Assembly: GCA_902798425.1 (NCBI GenBank)
Contig: CADBWR010000005.1
Location: 122,650-186,649 of the forward strand
Source: an uncultured Bacteroidales bacterium
GTDB lineage: Bacteria > Bacteroidota > Bacteroidia > Bacteroidales > Bacteroidaceae
Direction of reading: 5' to 3'
DNA: 64,000 bases
Positions 40,299 to 50,520 of this stretch are shown here, piece after piece; position 1 is the stretch's first letter; each line of letters opens with the position of its first letter. Made by a program: the position numbers and the translations under genes. The notes under the pieces are model-generated. The model saw only the letters and a list, made by a program, of their open reading frames with translations, searched no databases and was not told the DNA's origin.

Positions 40299-42041
40299 TT
40301 ACAGATTCAGGCTCTTCTTGATGGCCTCAATCTTCTGCTCAGCGGCCTTCATGCAGCGCTCGTAGTCGGCAGCGCTCTTGAAGGAAGGATCCTTGACCTC
40401 AGTATAGAACTTAATCTTAGGCTCTGTACCGGAAGGACGAACACTTACCTTGGTGCCATCCTCGCAGAACCACTGCAGCACGTTGCTCGTTGCGGGCATG
40501 TCAATCTTGCTCTTGTTGCCCTGAGCGTCCGTGCTCTCCAGCGACTGGAAGTCCTTAGAGAGGCAAATCTTGGAACCACCCAAATCCTTAGGAGGATTGT
40601 TGCGGTAGTCAATCATCATCTGCTTAATCTCGTCAGCACCGGTCTTACCAGGACGAACCACATTGATGGTTACCTCACGAGAGAAGCCATACTCCTTATA
40701 GATGTTCATCAGCAGGTCGTAGAGCGTCATACCGTTATCGCGAGCCCATGCTGCAATCTCGCAAATCAAGCAGATAGATGCGGGAGAGTCCTTGTCGCGT
40801 ACCTTATCAAATGGCAGGAAACCAAACGACTCCTCACCTCCACCGATATACTTCTTCTTGCCTTCGTTGACGCGAATTTCGTTGGCAATCCACTTGAAAC
40901 CAGTATAGCAGTCCTTATATTCTACGCCATTCTTCTTGGCAATCTCGGCAATAACCTCAGTAGTTACGATAGTCTTTACCAGGAACTCGTTGCCCTTCAG
41001 CTGGCCGAGCTTCTTCTTGTTGGCGATGATATACCATGAGAACATCATGCAGGTCTGGTTACCGTTTAGAATCTCCCACTCGCCCTTGCTGTTGCGGCAG
41101 ACAATAGCCAGACGGTCAGCATCGGGGTCGGAAGCGATAACGAGGTCGGCATTCAGACGGGTACCGAGCTTCATGCCTAAGGTCATAGCCTCGGCATTCT
41201 CTGGGTTCGGGCTAACAACAGTGGGGAAGTTGCCGTCGATAACCATCTGCTCGGGAACGACATGGATATTCTGGAAGCCCCAAGAGCGCAGTGCCATAGG
41301 TATGATGACGCGACCAGTGCCGTGCATGGGAGAATAGACGATGTTGAGGTCCTTCTGGCGCAGGATAACGTCCTGGTCAACCATAGCCTCCTTGACAGCC
41401 TGGATGTAGTCCCAGTCCATCTCACCACCAATAGGAATGATGAGGTCCTTGTTGGCCTGCCACTTCACGTCGCTGATCTTCACCTTCTCGACCTCAGCAA
41501 TGATGCCTACATCGTGTGGAGCGAGCACCTGAGCGCCATCGTCCCAGTAAGCCTTGTAACCATTATACTCGCGGGGGTTGTGCGATGCGGTGACATTCAC
41601 ACCAGCCTGACAGCCCAGGTGACGGATGGCGAAAGAAATCTCTGGCGTAGGACGCAGACTCTCGAACAGGTAAACCTTGATGCCGTTGGCTGAGAAGATG
41701 TCAGCAACACTCTCTGCAAACATACGTCCGTTGTTACGGCAGTCGTGACCTACTACAACTGAGCACTGCTTGCCGGGGAATGCCTTGTTGATGTAGTTGG
41801 CAAAACCCTGTGTAGCCATACCAACGATATACTTGTTCATGCGGTTGGTTCCTGCACCCATTATTCCACGGAGACCACCAGTACCAAATTCCAAATCGCG
41901 ATAGAAAGCATCAATCAAGTCTGTCTTGTCGGGATTGTCCAACATGGCCTGTACTTCCTTACGAGTCTCCTCATCAAAGGCGGGAGAGAGCCATTCTTTT
42001 GCACGCGCCTCGCACTGTGCAATGAGTTCGTTGTTTTCCAT
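40299..42041 (-). CDS. Phosphoglucomutase / phosphomannomutase family enzyme
   Basis: 580-residue alpha-D-phosphohexomutase. The phosphoserine is Ser153 in TASHNPREYNGYK, the metal loop is ASDPDADR (Asp305, 307, 309), the sugar loop is GGGEESFGFLP near 380, and the phosphate site is VRPSGTEPKIKFY near the C terminus. It interconverts hexose 1- and 6-phosphates. The long form (about 580) is that of the PGM2-like branch. Its promoter overlaps the upstream terminator (42082-42116). Confidence 0.95.
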   Translation of the reverse strand: MENNELIAQCEARAKEWLSPAFDEETRKEVQAMLDNPDKTDLIDAFYRDLEFGTGGLRGIMGAGTNRMNKYIVGMATQGFANYINKAFPGKQCSVVVGHDCRNNGRMFAESVADIFSANGIKVYLFESLRPTPEISFAIRHLGCQAGVNVTASHNPREYNGYKAYWDDGAQVLAPHDVGIIAEVEKVKISDVKWQANKDLIIPIGGEMDWDYIQAVKEAMVDQDVILRQKDLNIVYSPMHGTGRVIIPMALRSWGFQNIHVVPEQMVIDGNFPTVVSPNPENAEAMTLGMKLGTRLNADLVIASDPDADRLAIVCRNSKGEWEILNGNQTCMMFSWYIIANKKKLGQLKGNEFLVKTIVTTEVIAEIAKKNGVEYKDCYTGFKWIANEIRVNEGKKKYIGGGEESFGFLPFDKVRDKDSPASICLICEIAAWARDNGMTLYDLLMNIYKEYGFSREVTINVVRPGKTGADEIKQMMIDYRNNPPKDLGGSKICLSKDFQSLESTDAQGNKSKIDMPATSNVLQWFCEDGTKVSVRPSGTEPKIKFYTEVKDPSFKSAADYERCMKAAEQKIEAIKKSLNL

Positions 42042-42080
42042 ATTACTTCTGCGTTTTAAAGATTAGTAACTTCATAAACG

Positions 42081-42116
42081 CAAAGATACTGATTTATTTT
42101 CATAATCAGTATCTTT
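42081..42116 (-). promoter_or_regulatory. Combined terminator and promoter upstream of the phosphohexomutase gene
   Basis: Perfect 13-bp inverted repeat AAAGATACTGATT (42082-42094) / AATCAGTATCTTT (42104-42116) with a 9-nt loop. On the minus strand the 3' arm is also the TATCTTTG -7 box (42081-42088) of the mutase gene. Confidence 0.75.
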
Positions 42117-42148
42117 AACCATTATTTTTGACATTTTTTATTATTTCC

Positions 42149-43351
42149 TTACTGCCGCTTCATCAGCCTGTCAATCTCCTCGAATTGCTTGCCCTTGTTC
42201 AGGTTCAGATAGATACGATACAGTGCCGGTCCCCAGCGCTCGATATCCTTGGGTGCCAATTCGCGGTATTTCTCCATGTGCGGACGGGCCTCGGTGTACA
42301 ACTTCACCAACTGCTGGCGATATTTGCGCGGTTCGTTGAGCTGTTCCAATGTGAGTGCCTGATTCAGATAGCAGGTGGCTATATTGAAGTAGGGCTCTGA
42401 CTGACTCTTGTCGTTGGCTATCATCTGTCGGCTGACGCTGATACACTCATCGTATTGACTCATGTTGAGCAGGGCTATCGACTTAGCCATCAGAAAGAGT
42501 TTGTTGTTAGGAATTCTCCGCAGACCCTGTTCTGCCAAGTCAAGCATCTTCTCGTTTTCTCCTCTGTCTTTATAATAGTCTGCCAGACGGGGGAAGAAGT
42601 ACGGATAGGCAGGATGCAACTTGAAACCGAGCGCAAGTGTCTTTAGGTATTCTGCCTGGTTCTTCTGCTGACGATAGGCCTCACACATATAGTGAAGCAC
42701 ATACTTCGACTTGTCCTGATCGGTCAGTGCCAGCTGACTGTATTTCAATGTCATCTTGGGGTCTTGCAACTTAAATCCGCAGAGTGTAGCCCAGTAGGCA
42801 GCCTGCGCAATCAAGGGGTCAGTTTCCATATATTTATAACCCGTAAACAGTGGCTGACGAGCCGCGCCGATATACAGGTCAAAATACTTGAATGCTGTGC
42901 GGTAGTCCTCACGACGCACCTGGTATGTACCGCCATAGTAGAGGTTGGGACGTAACTTGTCCAACTGCTCGGCATGCTCCTTGCGATACGCTAACTTCGT
43001 GCGGCCTTTCTCGTTGGGTTTCATGTCCAGCGAGTCCAGCGCCTGTGCCACGATATACATCCGTTTGGTGATGTTGAAGAAGGCTGCCGTGTCGTAGGCT
43101 TGCTTCAGATAGAGCTTCTCGTTGGCTTGCATATACTGCCCAAGGATGGCATCGTACCAGGTGGCATAAATTTTTGCATTAGTCCGATTGGCGGGGTTGC
43201 CTAGCAATCCCGTCATCAGTAATTCCGCTTTGTCATAGTCGTTGCCGCTCTTGATATAAGACCGTGCCTGAGAGAGCTCTTTCTTCTGAGCCCACAGGCA
43301 CGGTGTTATCATAGTCAAGAGAAGCAGAATTGTTATCTGTTTCTGTGTCAT
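42149..43351 (-). CDS. Exported TPR-like protein
   Basis: 400 residues, signal peptide 1-21 (PCLWAQ). The body is all-helical with TPR-like repeats: KYSQLALTDQDKSKYVLHYMCEAYRQQ, ADYYKDRGENEKMLDLAEQGLRRIPNN and YDECISVSRQMIANDKSQSEPYFNIATCYLNQA. TPR proteins are usually scaffolds. It lies 41 nt after the related TPR gene and both follow gyrA on the same strand. Function unknown. Confidence 0.85.
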   Translation of the reverse strand: MTQKQITILLLLTMITPCLWAQKKELSQARSYIKSGNDYDKAELLMTGLLGNPANRTNAKIYATWYDAILGQYMQANEKLYLKQAYDTAAFFNITKRMYIVAQALDSLDMKPNEKGRTKLAYRKEHAEQLDKLRPNLYYGGTYQVRREDYRTAFKYFDLYIGAARQPLFTGYKYMETDPLIAQAAYWATLCGFKLQDPKMTLKYSQLALTDQDKSKYVLHYMCEAYRQQKNQAEYLKTLALGFKLHPAYPYFFPRLADYYKDRGENEKMLDLAEQGLRRIPNNKLFLMAKSIALLNMSQYDECISVSRQMIANDKSQSEPYFNIATCYLNQALTLEQLNEPRKYRQQLVKLYTEARPHMEKYRELAPKDIERWGPALYRIYLNLNKGKQFEEIDRLMKRQ

Positions 43352-43392
43352 TCAAAAATTACTAATGGCCTATAGCCGATGCTAACAGCTCT

Positions 43393-44607
43393 TTATCTAT
43401 CTTGTTCAGCAGCTTTGGTGCGAGGATCGTCCTCACCATAGAGTCCGTAGTAAGCCTGGTAGCGGTTGTAGCCCCAGTTGGCCTGATGCTTGTCGGGATC
43501 CAGCTCCTTAGCCTTGTCGAAAGCCTCGATAGCCTGCTTGTAGAACTCCTTACCTTTGGCATTGTCCTCACAGTTTGCAGCCTGTGAACTCAGACAGATA
43601 CCCAGATAGGTGTAGATAACAGCATTGTCGGGCTTGGCAACAGCGGCCTTACGCAACCACTCAGCGCCCTTGACTGCATCGTTCTCAGCCATAGCCATCA
43701 GACCCTTGTTAGCCAGTGCGGCGAAACTGTTGGGGTACTTTGCCAGGTGATTGTCGAGCAAAGCGTTCTGGGCAGCCTTGTCCTTCATACCGTCATACAT
43801 CTGGTTCAGAGCGTCCAATGTAGCGTCGTTATCGGGCTCAGCCTCGTAGATAGCCTTAATCTTGTTGATGGCGGCAAGAGAGTCTGCATGGTTCTTCAGA
43901 TTCTGGCGGAGCACATAGAGCTGATAGTTCAGTGCGTCAGTCTTCTGTGTGGGGTCTTTCTTAGCAATCTCAAAGTATTTGTTGGCACGCTCTAAGTCCT
44001 GAGCTTCGAAAGCATAGCGACCAGAGAAGAGGGCTACCTGTCCGAAGTACTCCTTCTCGTTCTCGTGGTTCTGAGCAGCAAAGAAGGGGTCTACACCAGA
44101 GTCTACGAAACCACCCCAATACTTCAGGGCGAGCGTCTTGCTCTCCTTGCGAGCTTCTTCCTGACCGACATTGACCAGGTGTGTGCGAACAGCCCAGATG
44201 CGCTGAGCATTCTTCTCGGCAAACTTAGGCTTCACCCTACCCTTTGCATCGGGCTGCTGGTCGTATTTGTTGCACTCTACGGCATTGTAGATGGCATCGC
44301 AGATAGCATCAGCCAATCCCAGGGTGTCGTAAGGCTGCACCTTACCCTGTCCCATCTGCTGGGCAACCTGGTTCTCAGTAATGGTACCCGTCTCCTTAGA
44401 GACTTTGTTCATAGCAAGATCTACCAGATGATTGTAAGCCTTGGCTTTCTCGGCGGCATCGGCCATCTGACCAAGGTTCTGCTGCAGCAGTTGAGCTGCC
44501 TCGGCATAGTTCTTTGACTTCATGACTGCCTTGAGGGCATCGCTGTCACCGGCAAAGGCCGTAGCGCCTGCTACGAACATCATTGCCATCATCATCATTT
44601 TTTTCAT
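43393..44607 (-). CDS. Exported TPR-repeat protein
   Basis: 404 residues with a methionine-rich signal peptide (1-20, TAFAG). TPR motifs are in the second half: LDALNQMYDGMKDKAAQNALLDNHLAKYPNSFAALANKGLM, GAEWLRKAAVAKPDNAVIYTYLGICL, AIEAFDKAKELDPDKHQANWGYNRYQAYYGLYG. The gene begins 36 nt after gyrA and is probably in one transcript with it. The signal peptide says periplasm, so the link with gyrase is one of expression only. Function unknown. Confidence 0.87.
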   Translation of the reverse strand: MKKMMMMAMMFVAGATAFAGDSDALKAVMKSKNYAEAAQLLQQNLGQMADAAEKAKAYNHLVDLAMNKVSKETGTITENQVAQQMGQGKVQPYDTLGLADAICDAIYNAVECNKYDQQPDAKGRVKPKFAEKNAQRIWAVRTHLVNVGQEEARKESKTLALKYWGGFVDSGVDPFFAAQNHENEKEYFGQVALFSGRYAFEAQDLERANKYFEIAKKDPTQKTDALNYQLYVLRQNLKNHADSLAAINKIKAIYEAEPDNDATLDALNQMYDGMKDKAAQNALLDNHLAKYPNSFAALANKGLMAMAENDAVKGAEWLRKAAVAKPDNAVIYTYLGICLSSQAANCEDNAKGKEFYKQAIEAFDKAKELDPDKHQANWGYNRYQAYYGLYGEDDPRTKAAEQDR

Positions 44608-44643
44608 AAGTCGTTAATATTGGTTAATAAAATGCATTGTCTA

Positions 44644-47175
44644 TTACTCGTTTGTCGGGGTATCGATAGCTGTTTCCTGCAGCTCCTCATCGACAATCTC
44701 TGCCTCTTCGACGTCTTCTTCCTGACTGCTCATCACCTTGCAGACGCTGGCAATAGTGTCGTTCTTCTTGGTGAGATTGATGAGGCGAACACCCTGTGTG
44801 GCACGGCCCATGACGCGCACGTCGGCAACCTTCAGACGGATGAGTACACCTGACTTGTTGATAATCATCAGGTCGTTCTCGTCTGTCACTACCTTGATAG
44901 CCACCAGTCGACCGGTTTTCTCCGTCACAGCCAGTGTCTTCACACCCTTGGCACCACGTGTCGTCTTGCGGTAGTCTTCCACCTCAGAGCGCTTGCCGTA
45001 GCCGTTCTCAGAAACAACCATGATGGTCTCGGTATTGGGGTCGTTCACGCAGACCATACCTACCACCTCGTCGTCGCCGCCATCCAGTCGCATACCTATA
45101 ACACCGGTTGACACACGCCCCATCGTGCGTACGTCGTTCTCGTCGAAGCGTACGGCACGACCGTTGCGGTTTGCCAGCAGTATTTCGTTATTGCCGTTGG
45201 TCAGACGAACGCCTACCACCTCGTCGCCTTCATTGATATTGATGGCACGGACACCTGCAGCACGGACGTTCTTATACTGGTCGAGGCGGGTCTTCTTGAT
45301 GATACCCTGCTTGGTGGCAAACATTACATAGTGTGTCTTCAGGAACTCTTCGTCGTTGAAGTTCTTGATGCGCAACACGGCATTGATAGCATCGTCGGGC
45401 TCAATGTTCAGCATGTTCTGGATAGCACGGCCCTTCGAGTTCTTGTCGCCCTCGGGAATCTCGTAGCACTTCTGCCAGTAGCAGCGTCCCTTCTGCGTAA
45501 AGAATAATAAGGTGTTATGCATCGTGGCAGGATAGATGTACTCCGTAAAGTCGTTATCGCGATGGCGGGCAGCCTTAGAGCCCATGCCGCCACGTCCCTG
45601 CTCGTGGAACTCGTCCAGGTGGGTGCGCTTGATGTAGCCCATGTGCGAGATGGTGATAACCACAGGATCGTCGGGATAGAAATCCTCGGCATTGAACTCG
45701 TGGTCGAAGGGAATAATCTCCGTACGGCGCTCGTCGCCATACTTCTCTTTCACTTCCTGCAGCTCGTCCTTCATAACCTGCTTGCAGCGCTCAGGGTTGT
45801 TCAGAATTTCCTCCAAGTCGGCAATCAGCTTCATCAGGTCGTCATACTCCTGGTGCAGCTGGTCTACACGCAGACCCGTCAACTGACTCAGACGCATGTC
45901 GACGATAGCTTTTGACTGCAGCTCGTCCAGGTTGAAGCGCTGCTCCAAATTGCGTTGGGCGTCGCTCGGGGTCTTACTGTTTCTAATAATGTGTACCACC
46001 TCGTCAATGTTGTTGACGGCGATAATCAAACCTTCCAGAATGTGGGCACGCTCCTGAGCTTTCTTCAGGTCGTATTTGGTGCGGCGAATAGTTACGTCGT
46101 GACGGTGCTCAACGAAGTACTTGACGCACTCCTTCAGTGTAAGCAGACGGGGACGGCCCTTTACCAGTGCAATATTGTTTACAGAGAATGAGCTCTGCAG
46201 AGCGGTCATCTTGAACAGTTTGTTCAGCAGCACGTTGGCATTGGCGTCGCGCTTGCAGTCGACGACGATACGCATACCCTGACGGCCTGATTCGTCGTTG
46301 ACATTAGCCACACCCTCAATCTTGTGCTCGTTGGCCAAGTCGGCAATGTATTTCACTAAGTCAGCCTTGTTGACGCCATAAGGAATCTCCGTGACGACAA
46401 TCTTGTCGTGGGTCTCGGTAGACTCAATCTCGGCCTTGGCACGCATGACAATGCGACCGCGCCCCGTCTCATAGGCATCGCGCACGCCCTGCAGACCATA
46501 GATGTATGCTCCTGTGGGAAAGTCGGGACCGGGAATGTACTGCATCAGTCCGTCGGTGTCAATATCTGGATTGTCAATGTAGGCGCAGCAGCCGTCGATG
46601 ACCTCACCCAGATTGTGGGTAGGCATGTTCGTTGCCATACCTACGGCAATACCGTTTCCGCCATTGACCAGCAGGTTAGGAATCTTCGTAGGCATTACGC
46701 TGGGCTCTACCAGCGAGTCGTCAAAGTTGTTCACCATGTCGACGGTATCCTTCTCCAGGTCGTCCATGATGTGCTCACCCATCTTCGACAGGCGGCACTC
46801 GGTGTAACGCATGGCAGCTGGTGAGTCACCGTCTACCGAACCGAAGTTACCTTGTCCGTCAACCAGCGTGTAGCGCATGTTCCACTCCTGGGCCATGCGC
46901 ACCAAGGCGCCGTATACTGACGAGTCACCGTGGGGGTGATACTTACCGAGCACCTCACCAACTACGCGTGCACATTTCTTATATGGCTGCGTGCTGACGT
47001 TGTTAATGCCCATCATACCATACAGGATGCGGCGGTGTACGGGTTTGAAACCGTCACGCACATCAGGCAAGGCACGAGCCACAATCACCGACATCGAATA
47101 ATCGATGTACGATGACTTCATCTCTTCCTCAATGTTGATTTTTACAATTCTGTCGTTGTCAAAAGTCTGATCCAT
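44644..47175 (-). CDS. gyrA: DNA gyrase subunit A
   Basis: 843 residues. The breakage-reunion domain has catalytic Tyr124 in [10 protein letters not shown]; the quinolone region reads [15 protein letters not shown] (Ser85 kept). The C-terminal beta-pinwheel starts after about 490 and has the GyrA-box motif QGRGGMG, which separates it from ParC. The acidic tail ([19 protein letters not shown]) is usual. It introduces negative supercoils with GyrB, which is not in the window. Confidence 0.98.
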   Translation of the reverse strand: MDQTFDNDRIVKINIEEEMKSSYIDYSMSVIVARALPDVRDGFKPVHRRILYGMMGINNVSTQPYKKCARVVGEVLGKYHPHGDSSVYGALVRMAQEWNMRYTLVDGQGNFGSVDGDSPAAMRYTECRLSKMGEHIMDDLEKDTVDMVNNFDDSLVEPSVMPTKIPNLLVNGGNGIAVGMATNMPTHNLGEVIDGCCAYIDNPDIDTDGLMQYIPGPDFPTGAYIYGLQGVRDAYETGRGRIVMRAKAEIESTETHDKIVVTEIPYGVNKADLVKYIADLANEHKIEGVANVNDESGRQGMRIVVDCKRDANANVLLNKLFKMTALQSSFSVNNIALVKGRPRLLTLKECVKYFVEHRHDVTIRRTKYDLKKAQERAHILEGLIIAVNNIDEVVHIIRNSKTPSDAQRNLEQRFNLDELQSKAIVDMRLSQLTGLRVDQLHQEYDDLMKLIADLEEILNNPERCKQVMKDELQEVKEKYGDERRTEIIPFDHEFNAEDFYPDDPVVITISHMGYIKRTHLDEFHEQGRGGMGSKAARHRDNDFTEYIYPATMHNTLLFFTQKGRCYWQKCYEIPEGDKNSKGRAIQNMLNIEPDDAINAVLRIKNFNDEEFLKTHYVMFATKQGIIKKTRLDQYKNVRAAGVRAININEGDEVVGVRLTNGNNEILLANRNGRAVRFDENDVRTMGRVSTGVIGMRLDGGDDEVVGMVCVNDPNTETIMVVSENGYGKRSEVEDYRKTTRGAKGVKTLAVTEKTGRLVAIKVVTDENDLMIINKSGVLIRLKVADVRVMGRATQGVRLINLTKKNDTIASVCKVMSSQEEDVEEAEIVDEELQETAIDTPTNE

Positions 47176-47317
47176 TACTATATTTTGCTGTTATACAATT
47201 TTATGTTCTTTACGATTTGTATTCTTTACTGTTTTGCAAGTATCTTTTTTCGGTGCGATTTTGCGTTTAAGGCCATTTTCGAGCCCGCTGACGCATTTTT
47301 GCACTCCTAAAACCATG

Positions 47318-47348
47318 CAAAATTACAAAAAAAAAGTGGAACAGCAAA
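47318..47348 (-). promoter_or_regulatory. Probable gyrA promoter
   Basis: Minus strand TTTG (47345-47348), 19-nt spacer, TAATTTTG (47318-47325). It gives a leader of about 140 nt. Confidence 0.55.
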
Positions 47349-47591
47349 ATTAATTAAGATTTATTTTCTTTGTTTGCTCAACTATTATCGTTCTTTTAAT
47401 AAACTTGATAAACGTATCCCTCTGACGCCTTACAGCCAGACTTTTTTTATAGATGCTATGGTCGTATGGTAGCTGTCTGTGTTTATTCATTTCCCCTACT
47501 ACCATAACCACCCCTCTCTTTAGAGAGAGGATGGAATATGTAGGTAGGGTGTATATAGAATAACACGAGACAGGCTGATACGCAAACGGGA

Positions 47592-47619
47592 CACGCTAAT
47601 ACAGCGCTGTATTAGCGTG
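47592..47619. repeat. Perfect 28-bp palindrome
   Basis: Half-site CACGCTAATACAGC followed at once by GCTGTATTAGCGTG, with no loop. It is flanked by a second pair CTGATA (about 47575) and TATCAG (about 47632). The half-site shares GCTAATACAG with the 43-bp repeat at 10.5 kb. Confidence 0.9.
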
Positions 47620-47673
47620 ATACGGGGTCATTATCAGCTGTTTATTTTCGGAGCGCACGAGAACGGGTGGATG

Positions 47674-47705
47674 CTTGCATCTTACCCATTTTATTCGTAC
47701 CTTTG
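47674..47705 (+). promoter_or_regulatory. Orphan plus-strand promoter, antisense to the lipoprotein gene
   Basis: CTTG (47674-47677), exactly 20 nt, TACCTTTG (47698-47705), with TTATTCG before it as in the recurrent module. It would transcribe into the 3' end of the minus-strand gene at 47720. Confidence 0.5.
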
Positions 47706-47719
47706 CAACGTTAAAACAT

Positions 47720-49186
47720 TCATCGCAGTTCAGTGGGTATACGCTTGTCACTCATAATCTGTCGACTCATCTGGCGAGCATCCATCTTGACGGGACGGGA
47801 GGTGAAGTCGGGCGTGTTGAATGAGTACAACGTTTCATTATAATACTTCAGAGGATTCTTTTGTGGCAACAAGAAGGGTTTGGTGGCATGACCGTGCTCA
47901 TCAATTGAGGCGAGGAACAGTTGAGAATAGAGACCATTGGCACGTCGTGAGGTAAAAACTATCCAACGGCTATTAGCACTCCAATTATGATAGCTGTCTG
48001 CCTCGGGGCTATTGATGATATCGAGCGGTTGGACCTCTCCTGTTGTCAGATTGAGTAGCCACTGGTCTGACTCTCTATGCCAAACACTGAAATAGCCGTA
48101 ATCAAGGAGCGTAAACATCAGAAATTTCCCATCATATGAGGGCTTAGGCCAGGTAAGGCTCTTACCGATAGCGACAGCATTGAATAGCGTGTCAACTTTA
48201 TGACCAAAAGTTTTGGTTTGCGGATCGAAATCAATGCAGCAAAGGTTGTATTGCTCGTCCTTGTAATGCAGGGGATAGCTCTTCTGAAAGCAGGTAATGA
48301 AATATAGCTTCTTGCCATCGGGAGAGAATACTGGACAATTTTCAGACCAGTCTTTCTGGGACAATAGAGAGTCAGAGATTATCTCATGGGTGGCGGGATG
48401 ATAAACAAAAACATCTGACGAAACATCGAACACCTCTACGCGGTTCTGGTCAGAGACATGAAAACCCTGCCTGGTCTGATTGGTTGAAAATGCACAAAAC
48501 TGTCCGGACGGATACCAATAGGGATATACCATCGAGCCACCAAGGGTTTCATTCTTCGCCTTCAGTAACTCGCAATGGTCAGCCTGTTGTATTATCGTGG
48601 CACCATGTTCGCCTCTTACGTGGAAAACAAATTCGTTTGGTTGGGTGCGATTAGCTGTGTGGCAATTGATACACATGCCATAGACTTCAGAATTGTCAAT
48701 AATCGTAGATTCGTCGAACGAGCTCAAGTCTCGCTGATATATTCCCATCTTGCTGTAAATCTCATAGCCTGGGGCTACGCGGCGATATGTCAGTCCCCAT
48801 TCATCAAGGTCATAGCGGCTGACGTGAATATCAAAGTCGCGATAGCCAGTCCATTTGCCGTCTGTCATTGTGCAAACGGTTACCTTTAGTTTTCCTCCAC
48901 GATTGGCAGCAACAAGCTCGTGCCAGTCGTCTACATCGAAACAAGCCCATGCGCCATTGGCGTGAAGTTCACCAGACCTACTTCCTCTAACAACGACATC
49001 CACACAATCCACGTCAACTAATACATTGAAGTTGAGCGGAGCGATGCCCACGGGAATGGTTACGTCAGTATAATCAGGAAAAATTGGAGGCAGCCGATCC
49101 GTTGGGACCACATTCTCAGGAGTACTGGAACAAGCAGAGAACAATGCACAAAGAGTGATTGCGACAAATATATAGATTTTATCCAT
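47720..49186 (-). CDS. Beta-propeller (PD40/TolB-like) lipoprotein with a CxxCH motif
   Basis: 488 residues. Lipobox LFSAC makes Cys19 the lipid anchor. An N-terminal beta-sandwich-like part (about 40-130) is followed by YGMCINCHTANRTQP with Cys172, Cys175, His176, a possible covalent haem site, and then by a propeller with SPSG/SPDG blades (PYWYPSGQFCAFS, NCPVFSPDGKKLYFIT, WPKPSYDGKFLMFT, NWSANSRWIVFTSRR). TolB-like PD40 blades are clear; haem binding is inferred from one motif and could be a metal or disulfide site. It is the last gene of the SusCD operon, 11 nt after the DUF6057 gene. Confidence 0.8.
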   Translation of the reverse strand: MDKIYIFVAITLCALFSACSSTPENVVPTDRLPPIFPDYTDVTIPVGIAPLNFNVLVDVDCVDVVVRGSRSGELHANGAWACFDVDDWHELVAANRGGKLKVTVCTMTDGKWTGYRDFDIHVSRYDLDEWGLTYRRVAPGYEIYSKMGIYQRDLSSFDESTIIDNSEVYGMCINCHTANRTQPNEFVFHVRGEHGATIIQQADHCELLKAKNETLGGSMVYPYWYPSGQFCAFSTNQTRQGFHVSDQNRVEVFDVSSDVFVYHPATHEIISDSLLSQKDWSENCPVFSPDGKKLYFITCFQKSYPLHYKDEQYNLCCIDFDPQTKTFGHKVDTLFNAVAIGKSLTWPKPSYDGKFLMFTLLDYGYFSVWHRESDQWLLNLTTGEVQPLDIINSPEADSYHNWSANSRWIVFTSRRANGLYSQLFLASIDEHGHATKPFLLPQKNPLKYYNETLYSFNTPDFTSRPVKMDARQMSRQIMSDKRIPTELR

Positions 49187-49197
49187 TTCTTTCAGTT

Positions 49198-50502
49198 TTA
49201 ACGATTGCGAAGATGCTTTTCAAAAGAAGCGTATTCCCGACTATAAGGCACCTCGTCCTTGACTAGGCGCATGTACTGTACGAACTTTTTATAATTGTTT
49301 TCTAGCAACGGATAGAACAGCATATATTGCATGGCTAATATGTTCTTGTAATTATGCATGAGCAGACGTCCACATATCTTGTCAATCTCTTGGTCGCTAA
49401 ACAGAAAGTCTTCGTCCAGACTCATACGACGAAGGCGGCCATACAAAGGGTGTTTCATAATGGAAGGTTCTCCATCGTCAATCATCGACAAAGTACGCTG
49501 GGCCCACTTCTTATAAAAAACAGTCTTTTCAAGGATGTGAAGATACTTTCGGGCAACATCATACTGACCATTAATCAGATTGGTCTCAGCAAGACGCCTG
49601 ATACACCGACAGCTCTTTTTGTAATTAGGGGCAGCTTCCATGGCTTCAAAGTAATATCGTTGAGCCGTATTGATCAAGCCCAGTTGGAAATAGACTTCAG
49701 CTGTGGTTAACGTTGAGAACGGATCTTTGCTGAATGTGGGGAAAAGACCTTCTGGACCATTCTGGTAGAAATCGCCAGCACGACGTCCCATCTGATTGGT
49801 CATGCCCAAAGCGAGGTTCGTGGCACAAACGCTCTGAGGCAAGTCAGGTTGCTGCTTTTCAGCTTTCTGAATAACCTGCTCCCAGCGATTACCCCTAACC
49901 AACAGGTCATAATCCAATAGTTCAATGGTTTTTGGATTGTAAATATTGGTTATGTCCAATATCATGGATGGAATGCGATAATGGCTGGTTCCTGCCAACC
50001 AAACAAATAAAAACATTGCGGCAATGGCTCCAATAAACCTATATGTTTTGTTTTTAAATATTCGAATCAATAAATCTATGAACAGTAATGCAATGATGAC
50101 GGCAATAATCAAAGAATGCATGACATTGACATCGCCTAAGACGATCCATAATAATGACATAGGAATCAACGACAAGATACAAAGCAGATAGCTATGTTTG
50201 TGGTTCCATGTCTGATGAATGTTTTTCAAGATATCAAGAGTCAGCCTTTGAATCAAGACAAACTCTAAGGCCAAAATCAAAGCACCAATCCAATAGTTAT
50301 TATAGAATTGGACTAGGAATTCTGATATGTAGACAGCAATTCCACCCTTCTGCATCAAATGCGCGATGAAATAGTCAGAATCCGTTTGGAACAACTGAAA
50401 CTCCTCGTGGTAATTAAGCATACAACGGAAGGGTATAGCCCAAAAAAGATATACGATAATACCGACTATACAGGAAACGCTATAATCTACTATTTTTTTC
50501 AT
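49198..50502 (-). CDS. DUF6057-like membrane protein with helical (TPR-like) C terminus
   Basis: 434 residues from the ATG at 50502 (MKKIVDYSVSCIVGIIVYLFW). There are about six membrane helices in the first 180 residues, then a soluble helical half with repeat-like segments (FSTLTTAEVYFQLGLINTAQRYYFEAMEAAPNYKKSCRCIRRLAETNLINGQYDVARKY in outline). This layout fits the DUF6057 family of Bacteroidales; function unknown. The longer frame to 50535 would run into the hairpin at 50521-50554. It sits between a SusE-position lipoprotein and the CxxCH lipoprotein. Confidence 0.75.
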   Translation of the reverse strand: MKKIVDYSVSCIVGIIVYLFWAIPFRCMLNYHEEFQLFQTDSDYFIAHLMQKGGIAVYISEFLVQFYNNYWIGALILALEFVLIQRLTLDILKNIHQTWNHKHSYLLCILSLIPMSLLWIVLGDVNVMHSLIIAVIIALLFIDLLIRIFKNKTYRFIGAIAAMFLFVWLAGTSHYRIPSMILDITNIYNPKTIELLDYDLLVRGNRWEQVIQKAEKQQPDLPQSVCATNLALGMTNQMGRRAGDFYQNGPEGLFPTFSKDPFSTLTTAEVYFQLGLINTAQRYYFEAMEAAPNYKKSCRCIRRLAETNLINGQYDVARKYLHILEKTVFYKKWAQRTLSMIDDGEPSIMKHPLYGRLRRMSLDEDFLFSDQEIDKICGRLLMHNYKNILAMQYMLFYPLLENNYKKFVQYMRLVKDEVPYSREYASFEKHLRNR

Positions 50503-50520
50503 CGTGATAATTAAAGGATA

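Larger units (their letters stand above)
47176..47719. other. 544-bp non-coding spacer between gyrA and the SusCD operon
   Basis: No coding frame is supported. It holds the gyrA promoter, a GC-rich hairpin CCTCTC/GAGAGG near 47512-47530 of a kind common between Bacteroidetes genes, a perfect 28-bp palindrome (47592-47619) and a plus-strand promoter at 47674-47705 that faces no plus-strand gene. Confidence 0.8.

Noticed and set aside
46908-46916. Quinolone-resistance change in gyrA (Gly at the position of E. coli Asp87)
   Set aside because: As far as known, Gly is the normal residue here in Bacteroidales, and the Ser at position 83 (E. coli) is kept, so there is no evidence of acquired resistance.
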